From Brevibacterium permense (GTDB taxonomy: Bacteria; Actinomycetota; Actinomycetes; Actinomycetales; Brevibacteriaceae), in assembly GCF_025506275.1 (NCBI RefSeq), contig NZ_QYCP01000089.1, positions 79,267-143,266 on the forward strand: a DNA stretch of 64,000 nt, in the 5' to 3' direction. A program made the position numbers and the translations under genes. The first letter of the stretch is position 1. Every line of letters starts with the position of its first letter. The notes beneath the pieces were generated by a model that saw nothing but the letters and a program-made list of their open reading frames with translations, made no database searches and was not told the DNA's origin. Below, piece by piece: positions 25,654-34,660 of this stretch.

Positions 25654-26291
25654 GCTCCCGCCACCGCAGTGCCCGGCTGCAGATCCGCACAGATGCTCTC
25701 ATAACTCACGGACACCAGTGTGGAGGAATCGAATGTGAAACTGGTGATAGAAGCCAGGTCACATTCGCGTCTGCGCGGGTCGTGGACGAGCGATCGTCCC
25801 TCCCCCGACAGGCGGGTCATCCAGATCGGCAGCTGGTGGGAGACGATGACTCCTTCGGCATCCGGACCGTGGAGGTCGAGCTTGGCTCTCAGGCTGGCCA
25901 TCGCGGCCCGCATGCGCAGCACGATCTGCTTGTACGGCTCTCCCCAGGACGGGGTGAGCGGGTTGTAGAGGCGCACCAGGTTCTTCGGCTCGGCCAGCCG
26001 ACGCACACCCAGCTTCTGTCCCTCGAAGGAATTCGCCGCCTCGATGACCCGGTCGTCATCGAACACCGTCAGGTCGAGGGACTTCGACAGCGGACGAATC
26101 GTCTGCTGTGCCCGCAGCAGCGGGGAGGCGACGAGTTCGACCGGACGAGTGGGCGCGGCGTGGAAGTGCTCGGCCACGCGCACGGCCATCTCGTGTCCCC
26201 GTTCGGTGAGACCGAAATGCGGCAGACGCCCGTAGAGGATGCCGTCGGGGTTGTCGACTTCGCCATGGCGGACGAGGTGGATGGTGGTCAT
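25650..26291 (-). CDS. Histidine phosphatase (phosphoglycerate-mutase-like)
   Basis: The 213-residue protein has the catalytic RHGE motif at residues 8-11 and the family's second histidine in [10 protein letters not shown]. It belongs to the broad histidine phosphatase group and not to glycolytic mutase. Its substrate is unknown. The same position, between hemL and the thioredoxin gene, is occupied by such a gene in mycobacteria, hinting at a conserved but undefined link to heme or cytochrome assembly. Start and stop overlap the neighbours by ATGA. Confidence 0.82.
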   Translation of the reverse strand: MTTIHLVRHGEVDNPDGILYGRLPHFGLTERGHEMAVRVAEHFHAAPTRPVELVASPLLRAQQTIRPLSKSLDLTVFDDDRVIEAANSFEGQKLGVRRLAEPKNLVRLYNPLTPSWGEPYKQIVLRMRAAMASLRAKLDLHGPDAEGVIVSHQLPIWMTRLSGEGRSLVHDPRRRECDLASITSFTFDSSTLVSVSYESICADLQPGTAVAGA

Positions 26292-27649
26292 GACTGCGCC
26301 TTCCCGGCCTCCGGAACAGCGGCCGCGGCCTTGGCCGCCGCCGGCAGGGCGCTGACGATCCGGTCGAGGATCTCATCGGTGTGGGCGTAGGACAGGAACC
26401 AGGCTTCGAACGCGCTCGGGGGCATATGGATGCCCTGATCGAGCATGGCGTTGAAGAAAGCGGTGTAGCGGTCGACGTTCTGAGCCCGTGCCTGGTCGTA
26501 GTTCGTCACGTCGGTGTCGGTGAAGAACACTGAGAACATCGAGTTCGCCGACTGGATGACGTGGGCGACGCCTTCGGCCTCCAGGCTGGAAGCGACGGCC
26601 GGGCGCAGAATGTCCGCGGCACGACCGATGTGCGAGTACACGTCGAGTTCGGTCGTCAGCTTGAGCGTGGCCAGACCGGCAGCGGTGGCCACCGGATTGC
26701 CCGAGAGCGTTCCGGCCTGGTAGACGGGGCCGGATGGGGCGAGGTGGGCCATGATCTCGGCGCGACCGCCGAAAGCCGCTGCCGGGAAGCCGCCGCCCAT
26801 GACTTTGCCGAAGGTAAACAGGTCTGCCGGGCCCTCTGGGTAGCCGAGAGTCTCGGACTCATAGCCGTACCAGCCGGCAGCGGAGACGCGGAAGCCGGTC
26901 ATCACTTCGTCGCTGATCATCAGCGCACCGTGGGCCTTGGTCAGCCGGCGGACGGTGTTCGTGAAACCGTCGCGGGGAGGCACGACGCCCATATTGCCGG
27001 GGCTGGCCTCGGTGATGACGCAGGCGATGTCCTCTCCGTGATCGGCGAATACGGCTTCGAGGCCGGCGGCGTCGTTGTAGTCGACGACGATCGTGTCCTG
27101 TGCCTGGGCTCCGGTGACTCCGGGTGTGTCGGGCAGAGAGAATGTGGCCAGTCCGGAGCCGGCCTGGGCCAGCAGCGAGTCGACGTGACCGTGGTAGCAG
27201 CCGGCGAACTTCACGACCTTGGACCGTCCCGTGTAACCCCGGGCCAGACGGATCGCCGACATCGTCGCCTCGGTGCCCGAGGACACGAGGCGCACCTGGT
27301 CGACGGGATCGACGCGGCGCACGATCTCCTCGGCGAGTTCGACCTCACCGGTCGACGGGGTGCCGAAGGAGAATCCCTTGACGGCGGCTTCCTGGACGGC
27401 GGCGACGACCTCGGGGCGGGAGTGGCCCATGATCATCGGACCCCAGGATCCGATGAGGTCGATGTAGTCGTTGCCGTCGGCGTCGCGCAGCCACGCACCG
27501 GTCGCCTCGGTGATGAAACGGGGGGTGCCGCCGACGGCCTTGAACGCGCGGACCGGGGAGTTCACTCCGCCGGGGATGACCGCCTCGGCGCGGGTGAAGA
27601 GGGCGGCGGACCGATCGGTGGTGTGACCGTTCGTCTCTGCTGTCGTCAT
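26288..27649 (-). CDS. hemL: Glutamate-1-semialdehyde 2,1-aminomutase
   Basis: The 453-residue PLP enzyme converts glutamate-1-semialdehyde to 5-aminolevulinate, step two of the C5 heme route. PLP-lysine is K282 in [12 protein letters not shown]; the family blocks [16 protein letters not shown] and [15 protein letters not shown] are intact. AGAGGAG precedes the ATG. It is the first gene of an overlapping hemL-phosphatase-tlpA-ccdA-resB unit, so a heme gene drives expression of cytochrome c maturation genes. Confidence 0.95.
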   Translation of the reverse strand: MTTAETNGHTTDRSAALFTRAEAVIPGGVNSPVRAFKAVGGTPRFITEATGAWLRDADGNDYIDLIGSWGPMIMGHSRPEVVAAVQEAAVKGFSFGTPSTGEVELAEEIVRRVDPVDQVRLVSSGTEATMSAIRLARGYTGRSKVVKFAGCYHGHVDSLLAQAGSGLATFSLPDTPGVTGAQAQDTIVVDYNDAAGLEAVFADHGEDIACVITEASPGNMGVVPPRDGFTNTVRRLTKAHGALMISDEVMTGFRVSAAGWYGYESETLGYPEGPADLFTFGKVMGGGFPAAAFGGRAEIMAHLAPSGPVYQAGTLSGNPVATAAGLATLKLTTELDVYSHIGRAADILRPAVASSLEAEGVAHVIQSANSMFSVFFTDTDVTNYDQARAQNVDRYTAFFNAMLDQGIHMPPSAFEAWFLSYAHTDEILDRIVSALPAAAKAAAAVPEAGKAQS

Positions 27650-27718
27650 GGTTCTCCTCTGATTCTTCGCGGGTCGGGTTTCGTCCTGGGATCGTTCTCA
27701 GTTACACGTGGGGACGAC

Positions 27719-28186
27719 TCAGGAGCCGTCGATGCCTGTCATATGGTCGAAGACTTTGGTGAAGATCCGCCCCAGGGTCTCCATCTCCTCGGGGTCGAGG
27801 AGATCGACGAGGTGGCTGCGGACTCCGGCGACGTGATCGGGTGCCGCGGCCCGCAGCAGCTGCCATCCGGCCGCGGTCATCACGCAGTTGACCCCACGGC
27901 CGTCCTCGGGGATGGCGGAGCGCTCGAGCAGTCCGCGCTTCTCCATTCGGGCGACGCTGTGGGTCAGTCGTGATCGGGACATCGTCGTATCGGTGGCCAG
28001 CAGCGCCATCCGCATCGTCCGGTCCGCGTGTTCGGACAGACGCACGAGGATCTCGTATTCGGGCAGGCCGATGCCGTGCTTCTCACGCAGCTCCTTGTCC
28101 AGCTGTGTGCTGAGCAGCTGAGAGCCGTTGAGGTAACTGCGCCAGGCCTTCTGGTCGACAGCCGACAGCCAGCGAGGCTCGGTCAT
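27719..28186 (-). CDS. MarR-family transcriptional regulator
   Basis: The 155-residue winged-helix protein has the MarR layout: recognition helix around MSRSRLTHSVARMEKRGLLERS and a wing with EDGRGVNCVMTAAG. Its ATG shares an A with the hemB stop (TGATG), so it is translated as the last gene of the heme operon. The ligand is unknown. Position suggests control of heme-related genes, perhaps of this operon or the hemL operon that starts 69 bases downstream. A GTG at 28189 is an alternative start. Confidence 0.85.
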   Translation of the reverse strand: MTEPRWLSAVDQKAWRSYLNGSQLLSTQLDKELREKHGIGLPEYEILVRLSEHADRTMRMALLATDTTMSRSRLTHSVARMEKRGLLERSAIPEDGRGVNCVMTAAGWQLLRAAAPDHVAGVRSHLVDLLDPEEMETLGRIFTKVFDHMTGIDGS

Positions 28187-29214
28187 CACCGGCCTCCGAC
28201 TGCGCTGCGGTTGGTCAGATGACCCGCGGCCTCAGATTGGAGGCGCTGGGCGACCTCGGTGGCCCAATAGGTGAGGATCGCATCGGAACCGGCACGTTTG
28301 AAGGCGATGAGGGACTCCTCGATCGCCTTCTCCCGGTCGATGGCTCCGGCGGCGGCCGCGAATTCGATCATCGCGTACTCTCCGGACACCTGGTAGGTCC
28401 ATACGGGCACGATGGATTCCTGGGCCACCTCGGCGAGCACATCGAGATACGGCAGACCCGGCTTGACCATGACGATGTCGGCGCCCTCGGCCAGGTCGAG
28501 ACCGAGTTCGCGCAGCGCCTCGCGACCGTTCGCGGGATCCTGCTGGTAGGTCTTGCGGTCGCCCTTGAGCTCGGAGTCGACGGCTTCGCGGAAGGGACCG
28601 TAGAACGCGGAGGCGTACTTCGCGGTGTAGCCCATGACGACGGTGTCGGTGAATCCGGCGGCGTCGAGGGCCTCACGGCAGTAGGCGACCTGGCCGTCCA
28701 TCATCCCTGACAGCCCGAGCACCTCGGCCCCGGCGCGGGCCTGGGCCAGCGCCATCGAGGCGTAGCGGTCGAGGGTGGCGTCATTGTCGACCGCACCGTA
28801 CTCGTCGAGGACTCCGCAGTGGCCGTGGGAGGTGAACTCGTCAAGGCACAGGTCCGCCATGATCACTGTGTCGTCGCCGAATTCGCCGGCCAGCAGCGAC
28901 AGCGCCCGGTTGAGGATGCCGTCGGGGTCGTCGGCCTGTGAGCCGATCTCATCCTTGTGCTCGGGGATGCCGAAGAGCATGAGTCCGCCGACGCCGGCCG
29001 CCACCGCTTCCCGGGCGGCCACGAGCAGCGAATCCAACGTGTGCTGGACGACTCCGGGCATTCCACCCAGCGGCAGAGGTTCGTTCAGACCCTCCTTGAC
29101 GAACATCGGCAGGATGAGCTCGGTCGGGTGGAGTCGCACCTCGGAGACGAGGCGACGCAGGGCCGGGGTCGACCGCAGCCGACGGGGACGGACGGTTCCG
29201 GGAACCAATGACAT
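28186..29214 (-). CDS. hemB: 5-Aminolevulinate dehydratase (porphobilinogen synthase)
   Basis: The 342-residue enzyme condenses two 5-aminolevulinates to porphobilinogen. The Schiff-base lysines are K199 ([14 protein letters not shown]) and K251 ([11 protein letters not shown]). The metal-site loop reads [14 protein letters not shown]123 and C133 are kept but the middle zinc cysteine is Asp125, a mixed type between zinc and magnesium enzymes. ATG 29214 lies one base after the hemD stop; the longer upstream frame overlaps hemD and is rejected. Confidence 0.94.
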   Translation of the reverse strand: MSLVPGTVRPRRLRSTPALRRLVSEVRLHPTELILPMFVKEGLNEPLPLGGMPGVVQHTLDSLLVAAREAVAAGVGGLMLFGIPEHKDEIGSQADDPDGILNRALSLLAGEFGDDTVIMADLCLDEFTSHGHCGVLDEYGAVDNDATLDRYASMALAQARAGAEVLGLSGMMDGQVAYCREALDAAGFTDTVVMGYTAKYASAFYGPFREAVDSELKGDRKTYQQDPANGREALRELGLDLAEGADIVMVKPGLPYLDVLAEVAQESIVPVWTYQVSGEYAMIEFAAAAGAIDREKAIEESLIAFKRAGSDAILTYWATEVAQRLQSEAAGHLTNRSAVGGR

Positions 29215-29215
29215 G

Positions 29216-30820
29216 TCAGGCCTTCCTTCTGCGGCGCTTCTGGCTCGGACGCTGCGGGGAGATCCCGGCTTCCACGTCATCGGCGCGCTGAGTGAGTGCG
29301 AATTCGACGAGACCGTCGATGAGAGAGGTGAGGTTGGCTTCCTCGGCGAGGACGTCGACGCGCAGTCCGTGTTCGGCTGCGGTGTTCGCCGTCGCCGGGC
29401 CGATGCAGCAGATCACCGAGGTGGGGGCGGGTTTGCCGGCGATGCCGACGAGGTTGCGCACCGTCGATGAGGAGGTGAAGAGGAAGGCGTCGAAGTCGCC
29501 GGCCTTGATCGACTCGCGGATCGGAGCCGGAGGCGGGGAGGCGCGCACGGTGCGGTAGGCGGTGACGTCGTCGGGGTCCCACCCCTTCTCCAGCAGCCCG
29601 GCCACGAGCACCTCGGTGGCGATATCGGCACGAGGCAGGAGCACCGTGTTCATCGGGTCGATGTCATCGACGAAGTCCGGCCAAGCCGCGGCCAGACCGC
29701 GAGCGGAGTGCTCCCCGTCGGGGACGAGGTCGGGGGTGATCCCCCAATCGACCAGCGCTGCCGCGGTGCGGCCGCCCACAGCGGCGACCTTCACGCCGGC
29801 CATCGAACGGGAATCGAGTCCGAAGTCTTCGAACCACATGCGCACGGCACGCACGGCGTTGACCGAAGTGAAGCCGACCCATTCGTAGGATCCGTCGACG
29901 AGGCCGCGGATCGCCTTCTCCATCTGGGTCGGGGTGCGCGGCGGCTGCACGGCGATGGTCGGCACCACGGTGCCGACGGCGCCGAGCTCGGCCAGGGCTT
30001 CGGCGGTGGAGGTGCCCTGTTCCTTCGTCCGCGGGATGAGCACCTGCCAGCCGAAGAGCGGTTTGGATTCGAACCAGCTGAGCTCTCCTCTGGATTCCAC
30101 TCCCTGCCCCATGATCACCACCATACGATCCGAACCTGTCTGCGCCATGGACAGCGCCTGCTGCAAAGTCGTCTCCACGCTCGTCTGCTCGATGGTGGAG
30201 ATCCCCCACCCGAGGAGGACCTTCGTATCCTCGTCCCAGCCGTCGGAGAGCAGGGCTTCGATGGCCTGTTCGTGGGCGGCTGCGCTGCCGGTGAGCACGT
30301 GGGTCGTGTTCCGGTGGCGGGAGACGTCGACATGGGTCTGCGGTCCTGCTTCGATGAAGCGCACCGACCGGACGCGGTTGGTCGTCAGAGCCGTTCCGGT
30401 GTAGGCAGCCGTCGAGGCGGAGAGTCCCACTCCGGGCACGATTTCGACCTCGACCTGTTCCTTGCGGCAGACTCCGGCTTCCGCTGTCGTCGTGGTGAAG
30501 ATGATTCCGTCGTCCGAGCTCAGCCGCACCACGGTCTTGTCCGGGCGGGCGAGTTCGGCCATGCGGCGACCTCGGGTCGAGGCGGCGACTCCGAGGTCGG
30601 CGGCATCGATGAGCGTTGCGGCCTGCGGCACATAGGCGGTGACGATCTCCGAGTGCACATCGGCGTCATAGACGACGGTTTCGGCGGTGGCGAGGATCTC
30701 GGCGCCGCGCATCGTCATCAGACCCGATTCGCCGGGCCCGCTGCCGATGAAGACGACGCGCGGAGCAGCCGGCAGGAGTCGGCGCGGCTGCACCTGGCCC
30801 GTTGTCGGTTCGCTGTTCAT
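29216..30820 (-). CDS. hemD: Uroporphyrinogen-III synthase with degenerate methyltransferase-like N-terminus
   Basis: The 534-residue protein has two parts. Residues 257-515 form the HemD domain ([13 protein letters not shown] ... TSVNAVRAV), which closes hydroxymethylbilane to uroporphyrinogen III. Residues 20-250 look like a CobA/SUMT methyltransferase, but its signatures are eroded: the first loop is [12 protein letters not shown] instead of GPGDPxLLTxRG, and the GDPFVFGRGGEE loop is replaced by [14 protein letters not shown]. Siroheme-type methylation is therefore doubtful. ATG overlaps the hemAC stop (ATGA). Confidence 0.85.
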   Translation of the reverse strand: MNSEPTTGQVQPRRLLPAAPRVVFIGSGPGESGLMTMRGAEILATAETVVYDADVHSEIVTAYVPQAATLIDAADLGVAASTRGRRMAELARPDKTVVRLSSDDGIIFTTTTAEAGVCRKEQVEVEIVPGVGLSASTAAYTGTALTTNRVRSVRFIEAGPQTHVDVSRHRNTTHVLTGSAAAHEQAIEALLSDGWDEDTKVLLGWGISTIEQTSVETTLQQALSMAQTGSDRMVVIMGQGVESRGELSWFESKPLFGWQVLIPRTKEQGTSTAEALAELGAVGTVVPTIAVQPPRTPTQMEKAIRGLVDGSYEWVGFTSVNAVRAVRMWFEDFGLDSRSMAGVKVAAVGGRTAAALVDWGITPDLVPDGEHSARGLAAAWPDFVDDIDPMNTVLLPRADIATEVLVAGLLEKGWDPDDVTAYRTVRASPPPAPIRESIKAGDFDAFLFTSSSTVRNLVGIAGKPAPTSVICCIGPATANTAAEHGLRVDVLAEEANLTSLIDGLVEFALTQRADDVEAGISPQRPSQKRRRRKA

Positions 30821-33294
30821 CCCTGCTCCTGAGCCTTGACGGGGGTGAGGTGTTCGGCGCTGGCGGCCGGGTCGATGCCGAGGCGTCCCAGAAGATCCTC
30901 AGCCGCTGCGGTGCCGAGTTCGTCGGCGATACGGGCGAGTTCCTTCGCGGTTACCGACAGCTGCTGCTCGCCGGTGCTGCTCCAGTCGACATCGAGCAGG
31001 GCGGGCAGCTCGGTGCTCTGACGCGTGCGGGCGAGCTTGCCGTCATCATCGGCCATTACGGCGTCGACGATGAACTCGGTGCCCTCGATCTTCGCCAGCG
31101 CGCCGATCGGAGCCGAGCAGCCGGCTTCGGCACGGGAGAGGATCGCGCGCTCGCAGGTCACGGCGAGGTCGGTCGTCTGGTCGTGGATCCGGCGCAGAGC
31201 CGCCCGCACCTCGGCGTCGCCGTCGAGGATGTCCGCGGTGGTGGCGAAGGCGCTGTCGGCGCTGCGAGTCTCGACCGCCAAGGCGCCCTGGCCCGGGGCC
31301 GGGAGCATGACATCGAAGTTGAGCGAATCGGTGGCTTCGGCCAGCCGCCCGATGCGACGCACTCCGGCGGCGGCGAGGACGACTGCGTCGAGTCGGCCGT
31401 CGCGGACATGGGCGATGCGGGTGTCGACGTTTCCGCGCACTCCGCGGACCTCGATATCGGGACGTGCGGCACGCAGCTGAACGGCACGACGCGGCGAACC
31501 GGTGCCGATGACGGACCCGGAGGGCAGGTCATTCAAGCTCAGCCCGTCGCGGCCGATGAGGACGTCGGCCGGGTCGACGCGCGGTGGGATGGCTGCCATC
31601 TGGATTCCCGCCTCGGGGGTGGTGGGCAGGTCCTTGAGCGAGTGCACGGCCAGATCGATCTTGCCCTGGTGGAGGGCCTGTCGGACGGCGGAGACGAAGA
31701 CTCCGGTGCCGCCGAAACCGGCCAGGGGCGACATATTGACATCGCCCTCGGTGACGACCTCGACGATCTCGACACGCCAGCCGGTCAGAGCCGCGATCTG
31801 GTGGGCGATCGCCGTGGACTGGGAGCGAGCCAACTGCGATCGGCGGGTGCCCAGACGCACGGTGCGGCCGGTGAAGTGTTCTGGTTCGACGATGTCGAGG
31901 GTGTGATCGGCGACCGGGCGGATGCCGTCGGCCTCGACATGATGCACGCTGGCGGCCTTCGCGACCTTCGTCTCCGGAGCGGTCTTGGCGTGGGCGACCT
32001 TGTTGACCGGCAGGTCGAAGAGCTGCATGAGCGCCTGAGCGTAGTCGACCTCGGATTCGGTCACTGCGAGTTCCTTGACCTTCACGGTCGGGGTGTGGAT
32101 GAGCTTCTCCGCCACCCGGTGCAGGGATTTGCGGATTTCTGCGAACGCCTTCTCGTCGACGGAGTCGCCGAGCTTCTTCTCCAGGCGCTGGGTCTCGGAG
32201 GCGAGCACATCTTTGGCGTGGGAGCGCAGAGCGGTCACGGTCGGAGCGACCGAGCGCTCCTTGTTGCCGGTGGCGATGTTCTCCAGCTCGGCGGCGATGA
32301 TGGCGCGGACTTCGTCGATGGTGCCGGCGACCTTCGCATCGCTTTCCCTGTCGGAGCCGCGCAGGAGTTCGCGGATCTCGCCGAGGCCGAAGAGGGCGAC
32401 ATGTTCGAACTCGCGGACGCTGGGGTCGATGTCGTGCGGCAGAGCGAGGTCGATGAAGGCCTTGTTCGCTGCGCCCTTGGGGTTCTGCGAGAGTCCGGCG
32501 ACGATGTCGTCGCGGCTGACGACGACTCCGCGGGCACCGGTGCAGGAGACGATGAGGTCGGCGTCGGCGATCTCCTCGGCCATGATGCGCGGAGTGAGTT
32601 CGCGGGCACGTCCGCCCACCTCGGCGACGAGGCGTTCGGCCTTGTCGAGCGTCCGGTTGAGCACGGTGATGTGGGCGACGCCTTCCTTGTGCAGTCCGGA
32701 CACGACGAGCCCCGACATGGCTCCGGCGCCGATGACGAGTGCATTCGCGGCACGCAGGGACCCGATGTGCGCGGCCGATGCTTCGATGCCTGCGCCGAAC
32801 AGGGACCGGGCGACGTCTCCGAGGTCGGTCTCCGAATGGGCGCGCTTGCCCACACGCAGCGCCTGCTGCAGCGCCTGGGAGAGTTCGGAGGTCAGAGCCT
32901 TGTCCGACTGCGATTCCGTGAACGCCGTCCGGAGCTGACCGAGGATCTGGGCTTCGCCGATGGCCATGGAGTCGAGTCCGCAGGCGACCTTGAGCAGGTG
33001 CTCCATGGCCTGGTGGTCGTAGTGGGCGTAGAAGTGCCCGGCGATATCGGACCATTCTTTGTCGATCGACGACACGAGTGCGTTGCCGAGGTCGGCCAGT
33101 CCCCCGTGGAAGGCGGAGACGTCGGCAATGAGTTCGAGACGATTGCACGTCGAGAGCACGGCGAGTCCCTCGATGTTCTCTCCGGCCAGGGCGTCCCGTC
33201 GCAGAGTGCCGACCTCACCGGCGCCGAAGGCCAGCCGATCGAGCATGTCGATCGGAGCCGACTGATGTGAAATGCCGAGAACCAAGAGAGTCAA
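30817..33294 (-). CDS. hemAC: Bifunctional HemA-HemC fusion: glutamyl-tRNA reductase / hydroxymethylbilane synthase
   Basis: A single uninterrupted 825-residue frame joins two heme enzymes. Residues 1-430 are glutamyl-tRNA reductase (step one): catalytic Cys50 in STCNRLEL, GEAQILGQ at 113-120, NADPH motif VIGAGAMSG near 187-195, and the C-terminal dimerisation helices. Residues 431-477 are a linker. Residues 478-810 are porphobilinogen deaminase: GTRRSQLARSQ, HSLKDLPT (Asp555), GTGSPRR, RGNVDTR, LPAPGQGALA and the dipyrromethane Cys726 in EAGCSAPIGA. All key residues remain in both halves. Start is TTG 33294 overlapping the rex stop, with GGAG upstream. An internal GTG at residue 450 could yield separate HemC. 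Confidence 0.92.
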   Translation of the reverse strand: MTLLVLGISHQSAPIDMLDRLAFGAGEVGTLRRDALAGENIEGLAVLSTCNRLELIADVSAFHGGLADLGNALVSSIDKEWSDIAGHFYAHYDHQAMEHLLKVACGLDSMAIGEAQILGQLRTAFTESQSDKALTSELSQALQQALRVGKRAHSETDLGDVARSLFGAGIEASAAHIGSLRAANALVIGAGAMSGLVVSGLHKEGVAHITVLNRTLDKAERLVAEVGGRARELTPRIMAEEIADADLIVSCTGARGVVVSRDDIVAGLSQNPKGAANKAFIDLALPHDIDPSVREFEHVALFGLGEIRELLRGSDRESDAKVAGTIDEVRAIIAAELENIATGNKERSVAPTVTALRSHAKDVLASETQRLEKKLGDSVDEKAFAEIRKSLHRVAEKLIHTPTVKVKELAVTESEVDYAQALMQLFDLPVNKVAHAKTAPETKVAKAASVHHVEADGIRPVADHTLDIVEPEHFTGRTVRLGTRRSQLARSQSTAIAHQIAALTGWRVEIVEVVTEGDVNMSPLAGFGGTGVFVSAVRQALHQGKIDLAVHSLKDLPTTPEAGIQMAAIPPRVDPADVLIGRDGLSLNDLPSGSVIGTGSPRRAVQLRAARPDIEVRGVRGNVDTRIAHVRDGRLDAVVLAAAGVRRIGRLAEATDSLNFDVMLPAPGQGALAVETRSADSAFATTADILDGDAEVRAALRRIHDQTTDLAVTCERAILSRAEAGCSAPIGALAKIEGTEFIVDAVMADDDGKLARTRQSTELPALLDVDWSSTGEQQLSVTAKELARIADELGTAAAEDLLGRLGIDPAASAEHLTPVKAQEQG

Positions 33295-33986
33295 TTCCTG
33301 TGCTCCTCAAAACCAGGGTTGAGCGGTGCCGTGTCCAGCGCCGAATAGTATGCGAGTACTTGCAGCTCACTGGCCAAGTCGACTTGATGGACACGCACGG
33401 TATCCGGTGCGTCGAGCACGGTGGGTGAGAAGTTGAGAATGCCGCGCACACCTGCTTCGACGGCCTTCTGGGCCGCCGCGGGTGCCGCGGCTGCGGGGAC
33501 GGCCATGACCGCCAGGTCGATGTGTTCGGACCAGGCGGGAAGGTCGTCCAGGGAAGAGACGGTCAGGGCGCCGATGGAGGTGCCGATCTTCTCCTCGTCG
33601 ATGTCGAAGACGGCGGTCAGGCGCAGGCCGCGCCGACGGAATCCGGCATAGTCGGCCAGCGCCGAGCCGAGACGTCCGGCGCCGATGATGGCGACGCGGC
33701 GGTCGCGGTCAAGGCCGAGGAACGTCCGCAGCGTCGCGGCCAGCTCCGGACAGGAGTAGCCGACCCCGCGGGTTCCCGATCGTCCCAGCTGGGAAAGGTC
33801 TTTGCGCAGAATCGACGGGGACACACCGCTGCGGGCGGCAAGGTCCTCCGACGACACTGTGTCCTGGCCGGTGGCGGCAATCGTCTCAACGGTCTGCAGA
33901 TAGATCGGGAGTCGGGATATCACGCGCTCGGGTACGTCCTTGCGAACGACACCCTCAATCCTGTTGGCGGACAGAATCTCGCCCAC
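33291..33986 (-). CDS. rex: Redox-sensing transcriptional repressor Rex
   Basis: The 231-residue protein senses the NADH/NAD+ ratio. The N-terminal winged helix (VISRLPIYLQTVE ... ARSGVSPSILRKDLSQLG) and the Rossmann domain (RVAIIGAGRLGSALADY) are typical, as is length. GTRGVGY leads into the nucleotide domain. Its stop overlaps the hemAC start, so Rex and the first heme enzyme are translated together. It likely controls respiratory genes; no clear TTGTGA-n-TCACAA operator was found in the short upstream gap. Confidence 0.93.
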   Translation of the reverse strand: MGEILSANRIEGVVRKDVPERVISRLPIYLQTVETIAATGQDTVSSEDLAARSGVSPSILRKDLSQLGRSGTRGVGYSCPELAATLRTFLGLDRDRRVAIIGAGRLGSALADYAGFRRRGLRLTAVFDIDEEKIGTSIGALTVSSLDDLPAWSEHIDLAVMAVPAAAAPAAAQKAVEAGVRGILNFSPTVLDAPDTVRVHQVDLASELQVLAYYSALDTAPLNPGFEEHRN

Positions 33987-34013
33987 GAATCCGCCTCACT
34001 CCTTCAATCGATC

Positions 34014-34259
34014 TCATGCGCCCAAGGCGTCGAGCGCCTTGGACAGCCGATCCCTATCGACTCGATGAAAACTGTGTTGTCGCCCGTTGAGGAGAACAAC
34101 CGGAACGTCCCAGCCGTACTGCGCGGCCAGATCGTCATCGGTGTCGATGTCGATCTCCGTCACGGTCACATCTCTGCCCGCAGCCACCTCGGTGACGGCC
34201 TGCAGCGCGTCAGCGCACAGATGGCAGTCGACACGCGTGAGAAAGGTCAGATCGACCAT
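34014..34259 (-). CDS. Glutaredoxin-like (DUF836) thiol protein
   Basis: The 81-residue protein has a glutaredoxin fold with the redox pair CHLC (C12, C15) in LTRVDCHLCADA and a VPVVLLNGRQ cis-proline region. Similar small proteins stand upstream of hemA in other actinobacteria. Target unknown; thiol protection of HemA's catalytic cysteine is an inference only. GAGGAG precedes the ATG. It heads the glutaredoxin-rex-hemAC-hemD-hemB-marR operon. Confidence 0.85.
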   Translation of the reverse strand: MVDLTFLTRVDCHLCADALQAVTEVAAGRDVTVTEIDIDTDDDLAAQYGWDVPVVLLNGRQHSFHRVDRDRLSKALDALGA

Positions 34260-34280
34260 GGCTCACTCCTCATCGGGTGC

Positions 34281-34313
34281 AACAAACCCCGCCGAGAAAT
34301 CACTCGAGCGGGG
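34281..34313 (-). terminator. Rho-independent terminator after bS22 gene
   Basis: On the minus strand CCCCGC and CGAG pair with CTCG and GCGGGG (one unpaired base), followed by TTTGTT. It lies 18 bases below the bS22 stop and about 20 bases above the glutaredoxin ribosome site. Readthrough would feed the heme operon. Confidence 0.65.
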
Positions 34314-34331
34314 GCGTAGGACCGTTGGGTC

Positions 34332-34430
34332 TTACTTCTTGTTGCGACGCTGGTGACGTGTCTTGCGAAGCTGCTTGCGGTGCTTCTTCTTCGACATACG
34401 CTTGCGGCGCTTCTTGATGACTGAGCCCAC
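34332..34430 (-). CDS. Small ribosomal protein bS22 (AURKAIP1/COX24-like)
   Basis: This 32-residue, extremely basic protein reads VGSVIKKRRKRMSKKKHRKQ and continues with RTRHQRRNKK-type residues to TAA at 34332. That is the actinobacterial bS22 sequence found in the small ribosomal subunit, related to mitochondrial AURKAIP1/COX24. GTG 34430 is preceded by AGGGG. In mycobacteria it lies in the same neighbourhood (near proC). Confidence 0.9.
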   Translation of the reverse strand: MGSVIKKRRKRMSKKKHRKQLRKTRHQRRNKK

Positions 34431-34660
34431 TCGGGTACCCCTTGTGATTGTCGGTGGAGGGTGAACATCAGGTGCCCACCCATTGAACTAACCGTGCAAT
34501 TCTATCGCTTGGCCGCCTGCTTTCCCAAAACTGTGTTCAGATCCACAACGGCGGCACCAGGCGATCCGCGCGGACGCGGGGATCGGGTTCGGCCCGGGTG
34601 GCGTGCACGGCAGGGCCGGACTCGCGTTCGGCGGGGTCGACGGGCGTCGACCGATCTCGC

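Noticed and set aside
31860..32010. Sequencing frameshift joining separate hemA and hemC
   Set aside because: The frame is open throughout, the linker composition is normal and both domains are in the same frame. A missing stop codon cannot be fully excluded without read data.
30802..33270. An 822-codon plus-strand open frame opposite hemAC
   Set aside because: Antisense shadow of the well-supported fusion gene; Gly/Asp/Val-rich with no domain.
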